NCBI GenBank assembly: GCA_902775485.1
Contig: CACYMJ010000005.1
Span: 1-64,000, forward strand
Length of the DNA stretch: 64,000 nt
Source: an uncultured Lachnospiraceae bacterium
GTDB lineage: Bacteria; Bacillota; Clostridia; Lachnospirales; Lachnospiraceae
Direction of reading: 5' to 3'
A model generated the notes under the pieces. It was given only the letters and a program-made list of their open reading frames with translations, had not been told where the DNA came from and did not search any database. This document shows positions 31,495 through 40,126 of this stretch, one piece after another; the stretch's first letter is position 1; the number at the start of each line of letters is the position of its first letter. A program made the position numbers and the translations under genes.

Positions 31495-32895
31495 TTGCTG
31501 TCAGTTGTCAACAATCTTGGCGCAATGAATGCGCAAAGACAATTCAATATAACCGGTGCTTCGATCAAAAAATCAACAGAGAAGCTGTCTTCCGGATACA
31601 GGATCAATCGTGCTGCGGATGACGCGGCAGGTCTTACTATCTCCGAAAAAATGAGATCACTTATAAGAGGCATGAACCAGGGCTCCGATAACATTCAGGA
31701 CGGGATCAGTGTCATGCAGATAGCCGACGGTGCGCTCGCGGAAGTTCACGGTATGCTCCACCGCATGACCGAACTGTCGATAAAGGCCGCAAACGGGACA
31801 AACACGGCTGCGGACAGACAGGCGATCCAGTCGGAGATAAACGAGCTTTCGGCAGAGATCACAAGGATCGGAAAATCAACGACGTTTAATACGATGCCTA
31901 TTCTTGATGATATCAGTGATGACGGAATTGAGGGTAAGATAACCAATCTTGTAAAGTGTGGTGGCGCCGAAAAAGGGTATTACGGTGATTCAACCGAGAT
32001 AGGCGGGAAGTGGTATCCGTCAGCAACAATCGATTTTAGCGCTATCAACTCAAAAAACATAAACAGGCTTAACGGCGGCGGATTTACATTTACGTGCAGT
32101 GCAAATTGCGCTGAAGCATTCGATTTTAAGCTCACAACGGATGGATCGCCGTCTACGTGCTCCAAGCTTGACGGTGCGGTTACACATTATTATTCTGTGG
32201 ATATCAGCGGATGCAAAAACGGCAAGGAAATTGTTAACAGGATCTATGATTACGTTAATAAACATCAGCCAAACGGCAAGCCTGAAACAACGGATACAGT
32301 TAATGGTCTTACAGTCAGTCATTCCAACAATATGAAAAAAAGCGATGACGGATACGGATTGATAATATATGCGAACGGGCAGGGACAGACGGGTCCAAAT
32401 GCGGAGGAGATCGCAAAGAATATTTATCCAAGGTCCATGCTTCCTAATTCCGGCAAGATAGATTGTACGTCACTTACCGGTATAACTTCCGAGGACGTGA
32501 TCAACACATTTAACATCCAGTGCAGCAATATAACCGATGACTATGAGACTATAGAAACATACCGTATGAATGCAACGGTGCTTGGTGTTGATAATGTTGA
32601 TGTAAGTACGGAGGAAACTGCGAGAAAGGCGATCAAACAGATTGATGATGCGCTTAACATCGTTAGTGAGCACCGCAGCGCCTACGGTGCGTTCCAGAAC
32701 CGTCTTGAGCATTCATACGCAAATAATAACAACAAGTCGGAAAATATAACGGCAGCCGAGTCTCGTATAAGAGATACGGATATGGCAAGGGAGATGGTAG
32801 ATCTGACCAAAAACAATATCCTTTCACAGGCCGGTTCGGCAATGCTTTCCCAGGCGATGCAGAATCCTCAGAGTATATTACAGCTTCTGTCCTGA
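31495..32895 (+). CDS. flagellin (466 residues), TTG start
   Basis: Flagellin termini are intact: NNLGAMNAQRQFN, LSSGYRINRAADDAAGLTIS at the N-terminus and MAREMVDLTKNNILSQAG ... SILQLLS at the C-terminus. No ATG lies at the proper place. TTG 31495 gives MLSVVNNLGAMNA and is preceded by GAGAGGGA (31481-31488) at good distance, so a TTG start is inferred. The variable middle (about residues 130-375) is Cys-containing (CGGAEK, CSANCAEAF, CSKLDG, ISGCKNG), unusual for a flagellin, and has no peptidase motif. It probably forms the filament together with the flagellinolysin. Confidence 0.8.
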   Translation: MLSVVNNLGAMNAQRQFNITGASIKKSTEKLSSGYRINRAADDAAGLTISEKMRSLIRGMNQGSDNIQDGISVMQIADGALAEVHGMLHRMTELSIKAANGTNTAADRQAIQSEINELSAEITRIGKSTTFNTMPILDDISDDGIEGKITNLVKCGGAEKGYYGDSTEIGGKWYPSATIDFSAINSKNINRLNGGGFTFTCSANCAEAFDFKLTTDGSPSTCSKLDGAVTHYYSVDISGCKNGKEIVNRIYDYVNKHQPNGKPETTDTVNGLTVSHSNNMKKSDDGYGLIIYANGQGQTGPNAEEIAKNIYPRSMLPNSGKIDCTSLTGITSEDVINTFNIQCSNITDDYETIETYRMNATVLGVDNVDVSTEETARKAIKQIDDALNIVSEHRSAYGAFQNRLEHSYANNNNKSENITAAESRIRDTDMAREMVDLTKNNILSQAGSAMLSQAMQNPQSILQLLS

Positions 32896-32942
32896 TAAAT
32901 GGCAGGTTGCTTCTTGACAGTTAACATAACAAATGATAAGAT

Positions 32943-32976
32943 GGGTTTGACTCTGATGGTCAAACCCTGTTTTTAT
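32943..32976 (+). terminator. intrinsic terminator after the flagellins
   Basis: GGGTTTGAC (32943-32951)/GTCAAACCC (32959-32967), 7-nt loop, then TGTTTTTATTT. Confidence 0.85.
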
Positions 32977-33041
32977 TTGTCCCGGCAGCCTTAAAACAGC
33001 GTAAAACAGGGGAAAACACGTGATGCCGGGTGGAGGATCGT

Positions 33042-33932
33042 ATGAATTCAAAATTCTTTGATGTTAAAAAAGATAAACAGGACGCCATAATAAACGCCGC
33101 ACTCAAAACATTCGCACTCAAAGGCTACAAGGATGCGAGTACCGATGTGATCGTTAAGGAAGCCGGTATCTCAAAGGGACTGCTGTTCCATTATTTCACG
33201 AGCAAGCAGGGGCTTTACGATTTTATCTGCGATTACAGTACAAAGTATATGATACTTGAGGTGACCCGTGCGGTAAAAAAGAGTGAGAAGGATCTGTTTT
33301 CGCTGATGTCCCAGATCAGTCAGGGCAGAGTCAGAGTAATGAGAAATTACCCCTTCATGAACAGGTTCCTCAGAAGCCTTAAGCTCGAAGACGATCCGGA
33401 GGCTCTTGAAGCGATCGGGTCAAGCATTACGGAGCTTGACAGGACATATGCCAATATCTATGACCAGATAGACAGCAGGACTCTAGTCCAGCCGGGGCAG
33501 CTTTCGAAGATAATCGATATCATTGACTGGGTAAGTAACGGCTTCCTGGAGCAGTATTTCAAGGTTGACGATCCTGATCCGGATGCACTGTACGAGAGCT
33601 TTTCGGACTATCTGACGTTGCTTCGTACGCATTTTTATGCGAGCGAGGTTGACGGAAAGGTATCTTTTGCCAAGGAAGAACTTATTGAGAGAAACGAGAC
33701 GGTCATGAAGGAGATGCGCCTTGACATGACATTTGAGGAGCGTCTGATCGCCGGCAGAAAACCTCTTGTCGAGACCGAGGAGAATGAAGAAGAGGAAGGA
33801 TCGGACGATACCGGGGATAAGGCCGAAGAGGCAGTAGATGCCGGAGCGGATGAAGGCGGCTCAAAGGATGGCGAGACGATCGACGATATAATAAAAGAGG
33901 CGGAGAAGAACATTTCCGCATCGGATAACTGA
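33042..33932 (+). CDS. TetR-family regulator with long acidic C-terminal tail
   Basis: ATG 33042 with GGAGG (33032-33036); GTG 33030 is rejected. The N-terminus has the TetR helix-turn-helix: IINAALKTFALKGYKDAST, IVKEAGISKGLLFHYF, SKQGLYDFI. The ligand domain is not recognisable beyond a helical fold. The last 60 residues are a Glu/Asp-rich tail (ETEENEEEEGSDD) that TetR proteins normally lack. The gene is followed after 2 nt by the DUF6062 gene and then by a hybrid histidine kinase, probably one operon, which it may autoregulate. Confidence 0.75.
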   Translation: MNSKFFDVKKDKQDAIINAALKTFALKGYKDASTDVIVKEAGISKGLLFHYFTSKQGLYDFICDYSTKYMILEVTRAVKKSEKDLFSLMSQISQGRVRVMRNYPFMNRFLRSLKLEDDPEALEAIGSSITELDRTYANIYDQIDSRTLVQPGQLSKIIDIIDWVSNGFLEQYFKVDDPDPDALYESFSDYLTLLRTHFYASEVDGKVSFAKEELIERNETVMKEMRLDMTFEERLIAGRKPLVETEENEEEEGSDDTGDKAEEAVDAGADEGGSKDGETIDDIIKEAEKNISASDN

Positions 33933-33934
33933 AC

Positions 33935-34678
33935 ATGAAAGAAAAGCTTTATACGATCCCCGTTAACGATGCCGTTTCGGCAGATGATGAATGCCCGATA
34001 TGCAATGCAAAGAGGGCGCTTGAAAGAGATGCCATAGATTATGCGATAGGTCCGGGCGCTTCATATATGGAAAGTGACATAAGGGAGCAGACCGACAGGA
34101 CCGGTTTTTGCGCGCATCATTTCCAGATGATGCATGACTACGGCAATTCCCTCGGAAATGCCCTGATACTCTCAAGCCATATCCGCAAGGCATCAGCGGG
34201 CCTGAAGAAAGAGATGTCAGGATACAGGCGCGCCTCGGGCGGCCTGTTTTCAAAGAGCGAAGCTTCAAACGTTGAAGCTTATATAAACGACCTTGAACAG
34301 AAATGCTTTGTCTGCGATTATTACCGCGAAACCTATAAGCGGTATATCGCGACTTTTTTTTATCTCTATGACAACGATGAGACTTTTCGTGATAAGATAA
34401 AAAACGGAAAAGGGTTCTGTCTGCCGCACATGGGCGAATTGCTGAAGGCGGCACCCGATCATCTGAAAAAAGACAGACTGGATGATTTTGAAAAAACGCT
34501 TTTTGAAGTTCAGTCGCGCGCTTTTGACAGGATACAGGAAGACATCGACTGGTTCGTGGAAAAGTTCAAGTACGAGAATAAAGACAAGGACTGGAAGCAG
34601 TCAAAGGACGCGATACCGCGCTCCATCCAGAAGCTCGTCGGAGGGTATCCGGCGGACGGGGTGTATAAGCGGCAGTGA
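33935..34678 (+). CDS. DUF6062-family protein with paired Cys/His motifs
   Basis: 247 residues. The start MKEKLYTIPVNDAV, CPIC, then FCAHHFQMM, later CFVCDYY and FCLPHMGELL match the DUF6062 pattern: two repeats of CxxC and Cx(2)H, possibly two metal sites. No signal peptide or membrane helix. The ATG is 2 nt after the TetR stop, so translation is probably coupled. Function of the family is unknown to me; cytoplasmic regulator or metal sensor are possibilities. Confidence 0.65.
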   Translation: MKEKLYTIPVNDAVSADDECPICNAKRALERDAIDYAIGPGASYMESDIREQTDRTGFCAHHFQMMHDYGNSLGNALILSSHIRKASAGLKKEMSGYRRASGGLFSKSEASNVEAYINDLEQKCFVCDYYRETYKRYIATFFYLYDNDETFRDKIKNGKGFCLPHMGELLKAAPDHLKKDRLDDFEKTLFEVQSRAFDRIQEDIDWFVEKFKYENKDKDWKQSKDAIPRSIQKLVGGYPADGVYKRQ

Positions 34679-34694
34679 ATCAAAGAGGAATATC

Positions 34695-37073
34695 ATGGAT
34701 AATCAGGAACTTATTAACGGAAGATTTGCGGAAGCCGCAGCGATACTGACATACAGCAAAGGTTTGGTCCGTATCAGGGATCTTAACGAGAAGTTCATAT
34801 CGGAAATGTGGATGAATGTCTCGAAAGAAGAGTTTCTTGAGGCCAACGTTCCGAGAGCATTTGATGAGGATAATCTTGCGATCTTTACAGCGGCGGTAAG
34901 AATATGCGTCGATACCGGGCAGGAGCAGAGCGTGGAGACATGGAGAACCCTGTTTTCAGACTGCTGCGGATATAACAGGGTCTGCTTAAAGAGCAGACTG
35001 GTGCTGATAGAGAAAAACGATGATGAGGCGCTTGTCTATGAGCGCGTCATAAATATCACGGATGAAAAGAAGACAAAGGATACGCTTGCGGATGTCGAGT
35101 ACAGATATAAACAGACGAGCGAACTTGTCAATATATACAACTGGGAATATGACATAGCGACCAAAGATATGCGTCCGTGTTACAGATGCATGCGAGACCT
35201 CGGCCTTCCGATGCTCGTTAAGAACTATCCCGAGCCGGCCATAGAAGCCGGGATATTCCCGCCGGATTATGCGGATATGTACCGCGATATGATGAAGAAG
35301 ATAGACGAAGGAGCAGGCGAGCTTGAAGCGGATATTCCGCTGACCGTAGGCCGTGTTCCGTTCCGTGTCAAATATACGACCGAGTTTGATGAGGACGGAA
35401 AACCGGTCAAGGCGTTCGGTTCCGCAACCCTCATATCCGAGACGGAGCTTGGCAGGATAAAGCTTGATGACCAGATAATCGGAACTCTTGCCGAGGAATA
35501 CAGCTGCATATATGTTGCCGATTTTATCGATAACAGCGTCAAGGTGCTCAAGCAGGATACGATCATGTCGGTTGACGATAATATAAAGACCGGTGATCTT
35601 ATCAGGCTTCTTGCATCCAAGTTAAGTGATACCGCAGCCGATGAGATGGCGCTTTTAACGGATGCATCGAAGCTTCGCGGCGAGGTTTTTGCGGACCGTG
35701 AGTTCAGGGAATTCGTATACAAGGATCCGGCTGACGATAAATGGATCAGAATGGAATACCATGTTCTCGAGCGTTCGGGCGATAAGGTCGACAGACTGCT
35801 CATTACGATATCGCGCGTTGATGATATCAGGGCGCAGAAGATGGATGCTGACAGACTCATAGCCCGTCAGAAGGAGGAACTCGAGAGCAAGCAGAGCATG
35901 CTGCTTGCGGCGATAGATGAGGCAAACCGGGCCAATCAGGCCAAAACCGAGTTCTTTTCCAACATGTCGCACGACATCCGTACGCCTATGAGTGCGATCA
36001 CCGGATTTTCGCGGCTTGCCGCGGAAGAGATGGATAACAGGGAACACCTGACCGAGTATCTTGATAAGATCACGTCGGCAGGCGATCACCTGATGAATCT
36101 GATCAATGACATCCTGGATATGAGCCGGATCGAGAGCGGTAAGATGGAACTGTCCCTGACAAGCGTTAAGATAAAGGATCTTTTGAATGAGTGCGCTGAC
36201 ATGATCACCGTTAAGGCGAAGGAGAAAGGGATCGATTTTACCGTTGATATCGACGGAGTCGGAGATGATACGGTTCTGTGCGATAAGCTGCGCTTTAACC
36301 AGGTCATGCTGAACCTGCTCTCAAATGCATATAAGTTCACTACTGCCGGCGGGAAGGTACTGCTTGCCGGAAAACTGAAAAAGAGCGGAGAAGAAAACGT
36401 ATATGAGATACGGGTAAAAGATACCGGTATCGGCATGTCCGCGGACTTTGCAGAGCATATATGGGACGCTTATTCGAGGGAGAATACACAGGTCGTACAT
36501 GATATTCAGGGAACAGGCCTCGGGATGGTCATCGTCCACAATATCATAAACCTTATGCAGGGAACGATAGAACTGATCACCGCGCCCGGTGAGGGAAGCG
36601 AATTCATCATAAACCTTCCGCTTGCGGCGGCCTCGGAAGAACATGCCGTAACTTCGGAGGAGAAAACAACGGAAGATGCCCTGTCAAAGCGGTACGACGG
36701 GATCACGATCCTCGTGGTCGATGATACGGCAAACAATCTGCGGCTTGCGGAGAGGATACTCGGAAAATACGGATTTAGCGTGATAACGGCAGACAGCGGT
36801 ATAAACGCGATCGAGAAGGTCAGGGGTTCAAAGCCGGGCGATATCGATATGATCCTTATGGATATCATGATGCCTGTCATGGACGGATACGAAGCTACGG
36901 CAAAGATCAGGGCACTCGACAGCCCGCTTTCCGCTATCCCGATAATCGCCATGACTGCAAATGCTTTTGAATCGGATATCCAGGCGGCACTTGATGCCGG
37001 AATGAACGATCATATCCCTAAGCCGTTCCTGCCGAAAGATCTGATAACGAAGATAAATGCTAACCTTGCCTGA
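34695..37073 (+). CDS. soluble hybrid histidine kinase (PAS-like, HisKA, HATPase, REC)
   Basis: 792 residues from ATG 34695 (GAGGAA upstream); the frame upstream to 34482 lies inside the DUF6062 gene. No membrane helix, so a cytoplasmic sensor. About 400 N-terminal residues contain two PAS-like regions; HisKA with phosphorylatable His426 (SNMSHDIRTP); ATPase domain with NLLSNAYKFT, DTGIGMS and GTGLGM; receiver with Asp723 (LMDIMMPVMDG) and Lys in PKPF. No output domain or HPt, so a separate phosphotransfer partner is expected. The 3' end overlaps the convergent methyltransferase gene by 14 bp. Confidence 0.8.
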   Translation: MDNQELINGRFAEAAAILTYSKGLVRIRDLNEKFISEMWMNVSKEEFLEANVPRAFDEDNLAIFTAAVRICVDTGQEQSVETWRTLFSDCCGYNRVCLKSRLVLIEKNDDEALVYERVINITDEKKTKDTLADVEYRYKQTSELVNIYNWEYDIATKDMRPCYRCMRDLGLPMLVKNYPEPAIEAGIFPPDYADMYRDMMKKIDEGAGELEADIPLTVGRVPFRVKYTTEFDEDGKPVKAFGSATLISETELGRIKLDDQIIGTLAEEYSCIYVADFIDNSVKVLKQDTIMSVDDNIKTGDLIRLLASKLSDTAADEMALLTDASKLRGEVFADREFREFVYKDPADDKWIRMEYHVLERSGDKVDRLLITISRVDDIRAQKMDADRLIARQKEELESKQSMLLAAIDEANRANQAKTEFFSNMSHDIRTPMSAITGFSRLAAEEMDNREHLTEYLDKITSAGDHLMNLINDILDMSRIESGKMELSLTSVKIKDLLNECADMITVKAKEKGIDFTVDIDGVGDDTVLCDKLRFNQVMLNLLSNAYKFTTAGGKVLLAGKLKKSGEENVYEIRVKDTGIGMSADFAEHIWDAYSRENTQVVHDIQGTGLGMVIVHNIINLMQGTIELITAPGEGSEFIINLPLAAASEEHAVTSEEKTTEDALSKRYDGITILVVDDTANNLRLAERILGKYGFSVITADSGINAIEKVRGSKPGDIDMILMDIMMPVMDGYEATAKIRALDSPLSAIPIIAMTANAFESDIQAALDAGMNDHIPKPFLPKDLITKINANLA

Positions 37074-38457
37074 GTCCCTTCGGGTAATGGTTTTTCAGTA
37101 TGCCGCCGACGGCTTTGGCCCATCCGAGACCGAAGCCGTCGACGCATATAAGGCACCAGCCTTTCATATCTTTATCGCAGTTTAATGTCATACCTGACAG
37201 ATACTGCTTTATCTCCCCGGAATCATTGGGAAGATCCAGATACAGATCGACATCGTCTTTTGTCAGACAGTGGGAGAGTGCATGATCGGGCTCGAAACGG
37301 TTCTTTTTGAATGTGCCGAGCTTTATTCCTGCGCGCAGGACCTTAAGGCCCGAGAGATCGCAGGTGTATTCGGGCGCAAGATATATGCTGTCGCCGAAGG
37401 TGAGGATGCGGTCGTAACAGTCTCCGGCAGCAGTTGAAAATCCTGAATTATCCAGCCATTCCCCCAAAAGGCGCTTCCGGTCATTTTCGCGCGCTGTGCT
37501 GCTAAGCTCGTCAATGAGCGCATTAAGCGGTTTTGCGGCATTCCTGCGGCCGACCGAAGAGGGCGAAAAACCGCTGACTATACCGTTACCGATTTCAGAA
37601 CGTCTCATAAAAGCGACCGCAAAATGTCCTTCGCCGCGGAATGCGTGAGGATACAGTTTTACCGGACCTTCGCAGATCTCAAAGTCCGGATGACGCTCTA
37701 AAAAGCGCTGAGCCGCTTCTTCATCCTCCAAAGGCGCGAAAGTACAGGTGCTGTAGACGATCCGGCCGTCTTCAGAAAGCATCGAGACTGCACAGTCGAG
37801 AAGCATATCCTGCCTTTCGGAACACATCTTTACGTTATCAATACTCCATTCGGATACGGCTTCGGGGTTTTTGCGGAACATTCCCTCTCCCGAGCACGGG
37901 GCATCCACGAGTATGCGGTCGAAGAATCCGCCAAACCTGCCGGTAAGCTTTTGAGGATCCGAGCTTATGACAAGTGCGTTGGCAACTCCCATACGCTCGA
38001 TATTCTCTGACAGTATCTGGGCGCGCGATGGTATTATCTCGTTTGATACGAGAAGACCGGCTCCGCGCATCAGATCGGCTATCTGGGTCGATTTTCCGCC
38101 GGGGGCGGCACACAGATCGAGTATTTTCTGCCCGCTGTCATTTACATCGAGCATGGTTACCGGAAGCATGGCGGAAGCCTCCTGTATATAGCAGGCTCCG
38201 GCCTCGTGCAGTGCCGTCTTTCCCGGAGCAGCATCATCGTAGTAATATGCGAAATTGCAGTGCGGGACCTGATCCGGCGTGTCGCTTCCTGCCATAATCC
38301 TGCTCAGGTGTGCACGATCGATACCTTCGGACCTGCATATGTTAAGACGGAAAGAGCGGACGGGAGTGTTTTCATAGCTTTCGATAAAGGAAGCGTACTG
38401 CCCGCCCAGCTGCGTCTTCATTCTGTTTTTGAAATCTTCCGGAAGTGCTGTACTCAT
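37060..38457 (-). CDS. rsmF: RsmF-type rRNA cytosine-C5 methyltransferase
   Basis: 465 residues of the NOL1/NOP2/Sun family. SAM site DLCAAPGGKSTQIADL, catalytic cysteines in DAPCSGEGMF and YSTCTF, typical of m5C RNA methyltransferases. The C-terminal part with KNRFEPDHALS and GYxKGLRQG-like end is characteristic of Gram-positive RsmF, giving the 16S rRNA assignment. No Shine-Dalgarno precedes ATG 38457; a TATAAT on the minus strand ends seven bases before it, so the mRNA may be leaderless. Confidence 0.8.
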   Translation of the reverse strand: MSTALPEDFKNRMKTQLGGQYASFIESYENTPVRSFRLNICRSEGIDRAHLSRIMAGSDTPDQVPHCNFAYYYDDAAPGKTALHEAGACYIQEASAMLPVTMLDVNDSGQKILDLCAAPGGKSTQIADLMRGAGLLVSNEIIPSRAQILSENIERMGVANALVISSDPQKLTGRFGGFFDRILVDAPCSGEGMFRKNPEAVSEWSIDNVKMCSERQDMLLDCAVSMLSEDGRIVYSTCTFAPLEDEEAAQRFLERHPDFEICEGPVKLYPHAFRGEGHFAVAFMRRSEIGNGIVSGFSPSSVGRRNAAKPLNALIDELSSTARENDRKRLLGEWLDNSGFSTAAGDCYDRILTFGDSIYLAPEYTCDLSGLKVLRAGIKLGTFKKNRFEPDHALSHCLTKDDVDLYLDLPNDSGEIKQYLSGMTLNCDKDMKGWCLICVDGFGLGWAKAVGGILKNHYPKGLRQG

Positions 38458-38464
38458 AAATCGG

Positions 38465-38470
38465 ATTATA
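38465..38470 (-). promoter_or_regulatory. -10 box close to the rsmF start (leaderless arrangement)
   Basis: TATAAT on the minus strand (38470-38465); expected start of transcription falls at the ATG (38457). The -35 region (CCCACA at 17 bp) is weak. Confidence 0.4.
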
Positions 38471-38524
38471 ACATTTGAACAAAATCATGTGGGAATTTTT
38501 TGTGCGTCCGGCACTAAAAAGGGT

Positions 38525-38553
38525 TTGCAAGGGCCGCTACTTTGTGATACTAT
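38525..38553 (+). promoter_or_regulatory. sigma-A promoter of the uracil permease
   Basis: TTGCAA (38525-38530), 17-bp spacer, TACTAT (38548-38553). Leader about 73 nt; no PyrR-type site was recognised in it. Confidence 0.5.
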
Positions 38554-38632
38554 CTATCAAGAACTTGTGGGCGCACGCACATTTTCGCACCTGCAGGCAC
38601 AATATATAGAGGTTTTATCACAGGAGGGTATT

Positions 38633-40006
38633 ATGAAACTGATCTATCAGGTGGAAGACAAGGTTAAGCCGGGCCCGCTTCTCGTATTTGCGATCCAGCA
38701 GCTGCTGGCGATCATGACGGCAACACTGGTTGTTCCCATTATCGTAGGAAACGGTATGTCTCCTGCGGCAGCGCTCTTCGGCGCAGGTTGCGGAACTCTT
38801 ATCTATGTTCTGTTCACGCAGAAGAAGAGTCCCGTGTTCCTCGGATCTTCGTTTGCATTCATCGGCAGCATGTGCGCCGCATTTGCCGGAGGTGTCTCGG
38901 TATCGCTCGGATACCTCGGCATGATAATCGGTGCGGTATTTGCTGGTCTTGTTTATGTTGTTATTGCTCTTATCGTTAACGTAGTAGGTGTTGACTGGAT
39001 CAACAAGCTCATGCCTGCTGTTGTTATCGGCCCCACGGTCGCGATCATCGGATTGTCCCTGGCAGGAAATGCGGTCGGCGACATCACTTCTGGCGGAGTA
39101 AAGGTTGACGGCGTCTCTGTTGCAAGCCCGATAGCCGCACTTCTCGGCGGACTCGTAACACTTTGCGTTACCATGCTTTGCAGTGCCTACGGAAAAAAGA
39201 GCGGAAGACTTATTCCGTTCATATACGGAATACTTGCAGGTTATGCATTCTGTCTGATAGTTACCCTTATCGGTAATGCAACGGACAATGATGCGTTCAG
39301 GCTCTTAAGCTTCGATTCGTTTACGGCTCTTACCGAAAACGGCGTCGGCCTGTCAACATTCTTCGCGGTTCCGTCATTTACGTTCCTGACTGCTTTCGGA
39401 GCTTTCGGTGAACTGAACGGAACGTACGTGGGAACGATATTTGCGGCATACGTTCCGGTCGCATTCGTTGTATTTGCCGAGCATATCGCAGATCACAAGA
39501 ACATCTCATCGATCATCGAAAGAGACCTTCTCAAGGAGCCCGGTCTTCACAGAACGCTTCTCGGAGACGGTGTCGGTTCAATGGTCGGCGCATTCTTCGG
39601 CGGATGTCCCAACACGACATACGGCGAGTCGATCGGATGTGTAGCCATTACCAAGAATGCATCGGTATACACGATCATCGCTGCAGCATGCGGTGCGATC
39701 ATAATCTCATTCATCTCGCCTTTCATCGCATTTGTTAATTCCATACCTTCATGCGTAATGGGCGGTGTATGTATGGCTCTGTACGGATTCATAGCCGTAT
39801 CCGGACTGAAGATGGTACAGAATGTTGACCTTAACAAGAACAAAAATCTCTTCGTTGTATCCGTTATACTTATCGCAGGTATCGGCGGTCTGACGATCAA
39901 TCTAGGCGCAGTTACGATCACAAGCGTTGCATGTGCCCTTATCCTTGGAATCCTTGCAAATCTTCTTCTGAAGAATGCTCCCGAAGCAGAAATAGAAGAT
40001 AAATAA
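38633..40006 (+). CDS. uraA: uracil/xanthine permease (NCS2 family)
   Basis: 457 residues; ATG 38633 after AGGAGG. About 14 membrane segments and the UraA-type signature: AEHIADHKN, then GLHRTLLGDGVGS and GGCPNTTYGES, which includes the substrate-binding Glu residues of the family. Proton-coupled uptake of uracil or a related base across the cytoplasmic membrane. The match favours uracil. Monocistronic. Confidence 0.85.
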   Translation: MKLIYQVEDKVKPGPLLVFAIQQLLAIMTATLVVPIIVGNGMSPAAALFGAGCGTLIYVLFTQKKSPVFLGSSFAFIGSMCAAFAGGVSVSLGYLGMIIGAVFAGLVYVVIALIVNVVGVDWINKLMPAVVIGPTVAIIGLSLAGNAVGDITSGGVKVDGVSVASPIAALLGGLVTLCVTMLCSAYGKKSGRLIPFIYGILAGYAFCLIVTLIGNATDNDAFRLLSFDSFTALTENGVGLSTFFAVPSFTFLTAFGAFGELNGTYVGTIFAAYVPVAFVVFAEHIADHKNISSIIERDLLKEPGLHRTLLGDGVGSMVGAFFGGCPNTTYGESIGCVAITKNASVYTIIAAACGAIIISFISPFIAFVNSIPSCVMGGVCMALYGFIAVSGLKMVQNVDLNKNKNLFVVSVILIAGIGGLTINLGAVTITSVACALILGILANLLLKNAPEAEIEDK

Positions 40007-40031
40007 AGGGATCCCGGGTTGACTTACAAAA

Positions 40032-40058
40032 GGCCTCCGCGCATCGCGGGGGTCTTTC
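40032..40058 (+). terminator. hairpin terminator
   Basis: 10-bp stem (40032-40041 with 40045-40054, one G-T and several G-C pairs), CAT loop; the T-tract is poor (TCTTTCCT). Confidence 0.5.
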
Positions 40059-40126
40059 CTGTATCTTGCATCTACCCCTTTCTCATGCTATTTATATATT
40101 AAGTAAGAACGTCAGGAGATACCTCT

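Noticed and set aside
38461-38632. PyrR site or purine riboswitch ahead of the uracil permease
   Set aside because: No PyrR anti-antiterminator consensus and no conserved purine-riboswitch junction; only a plain promoter is supported.
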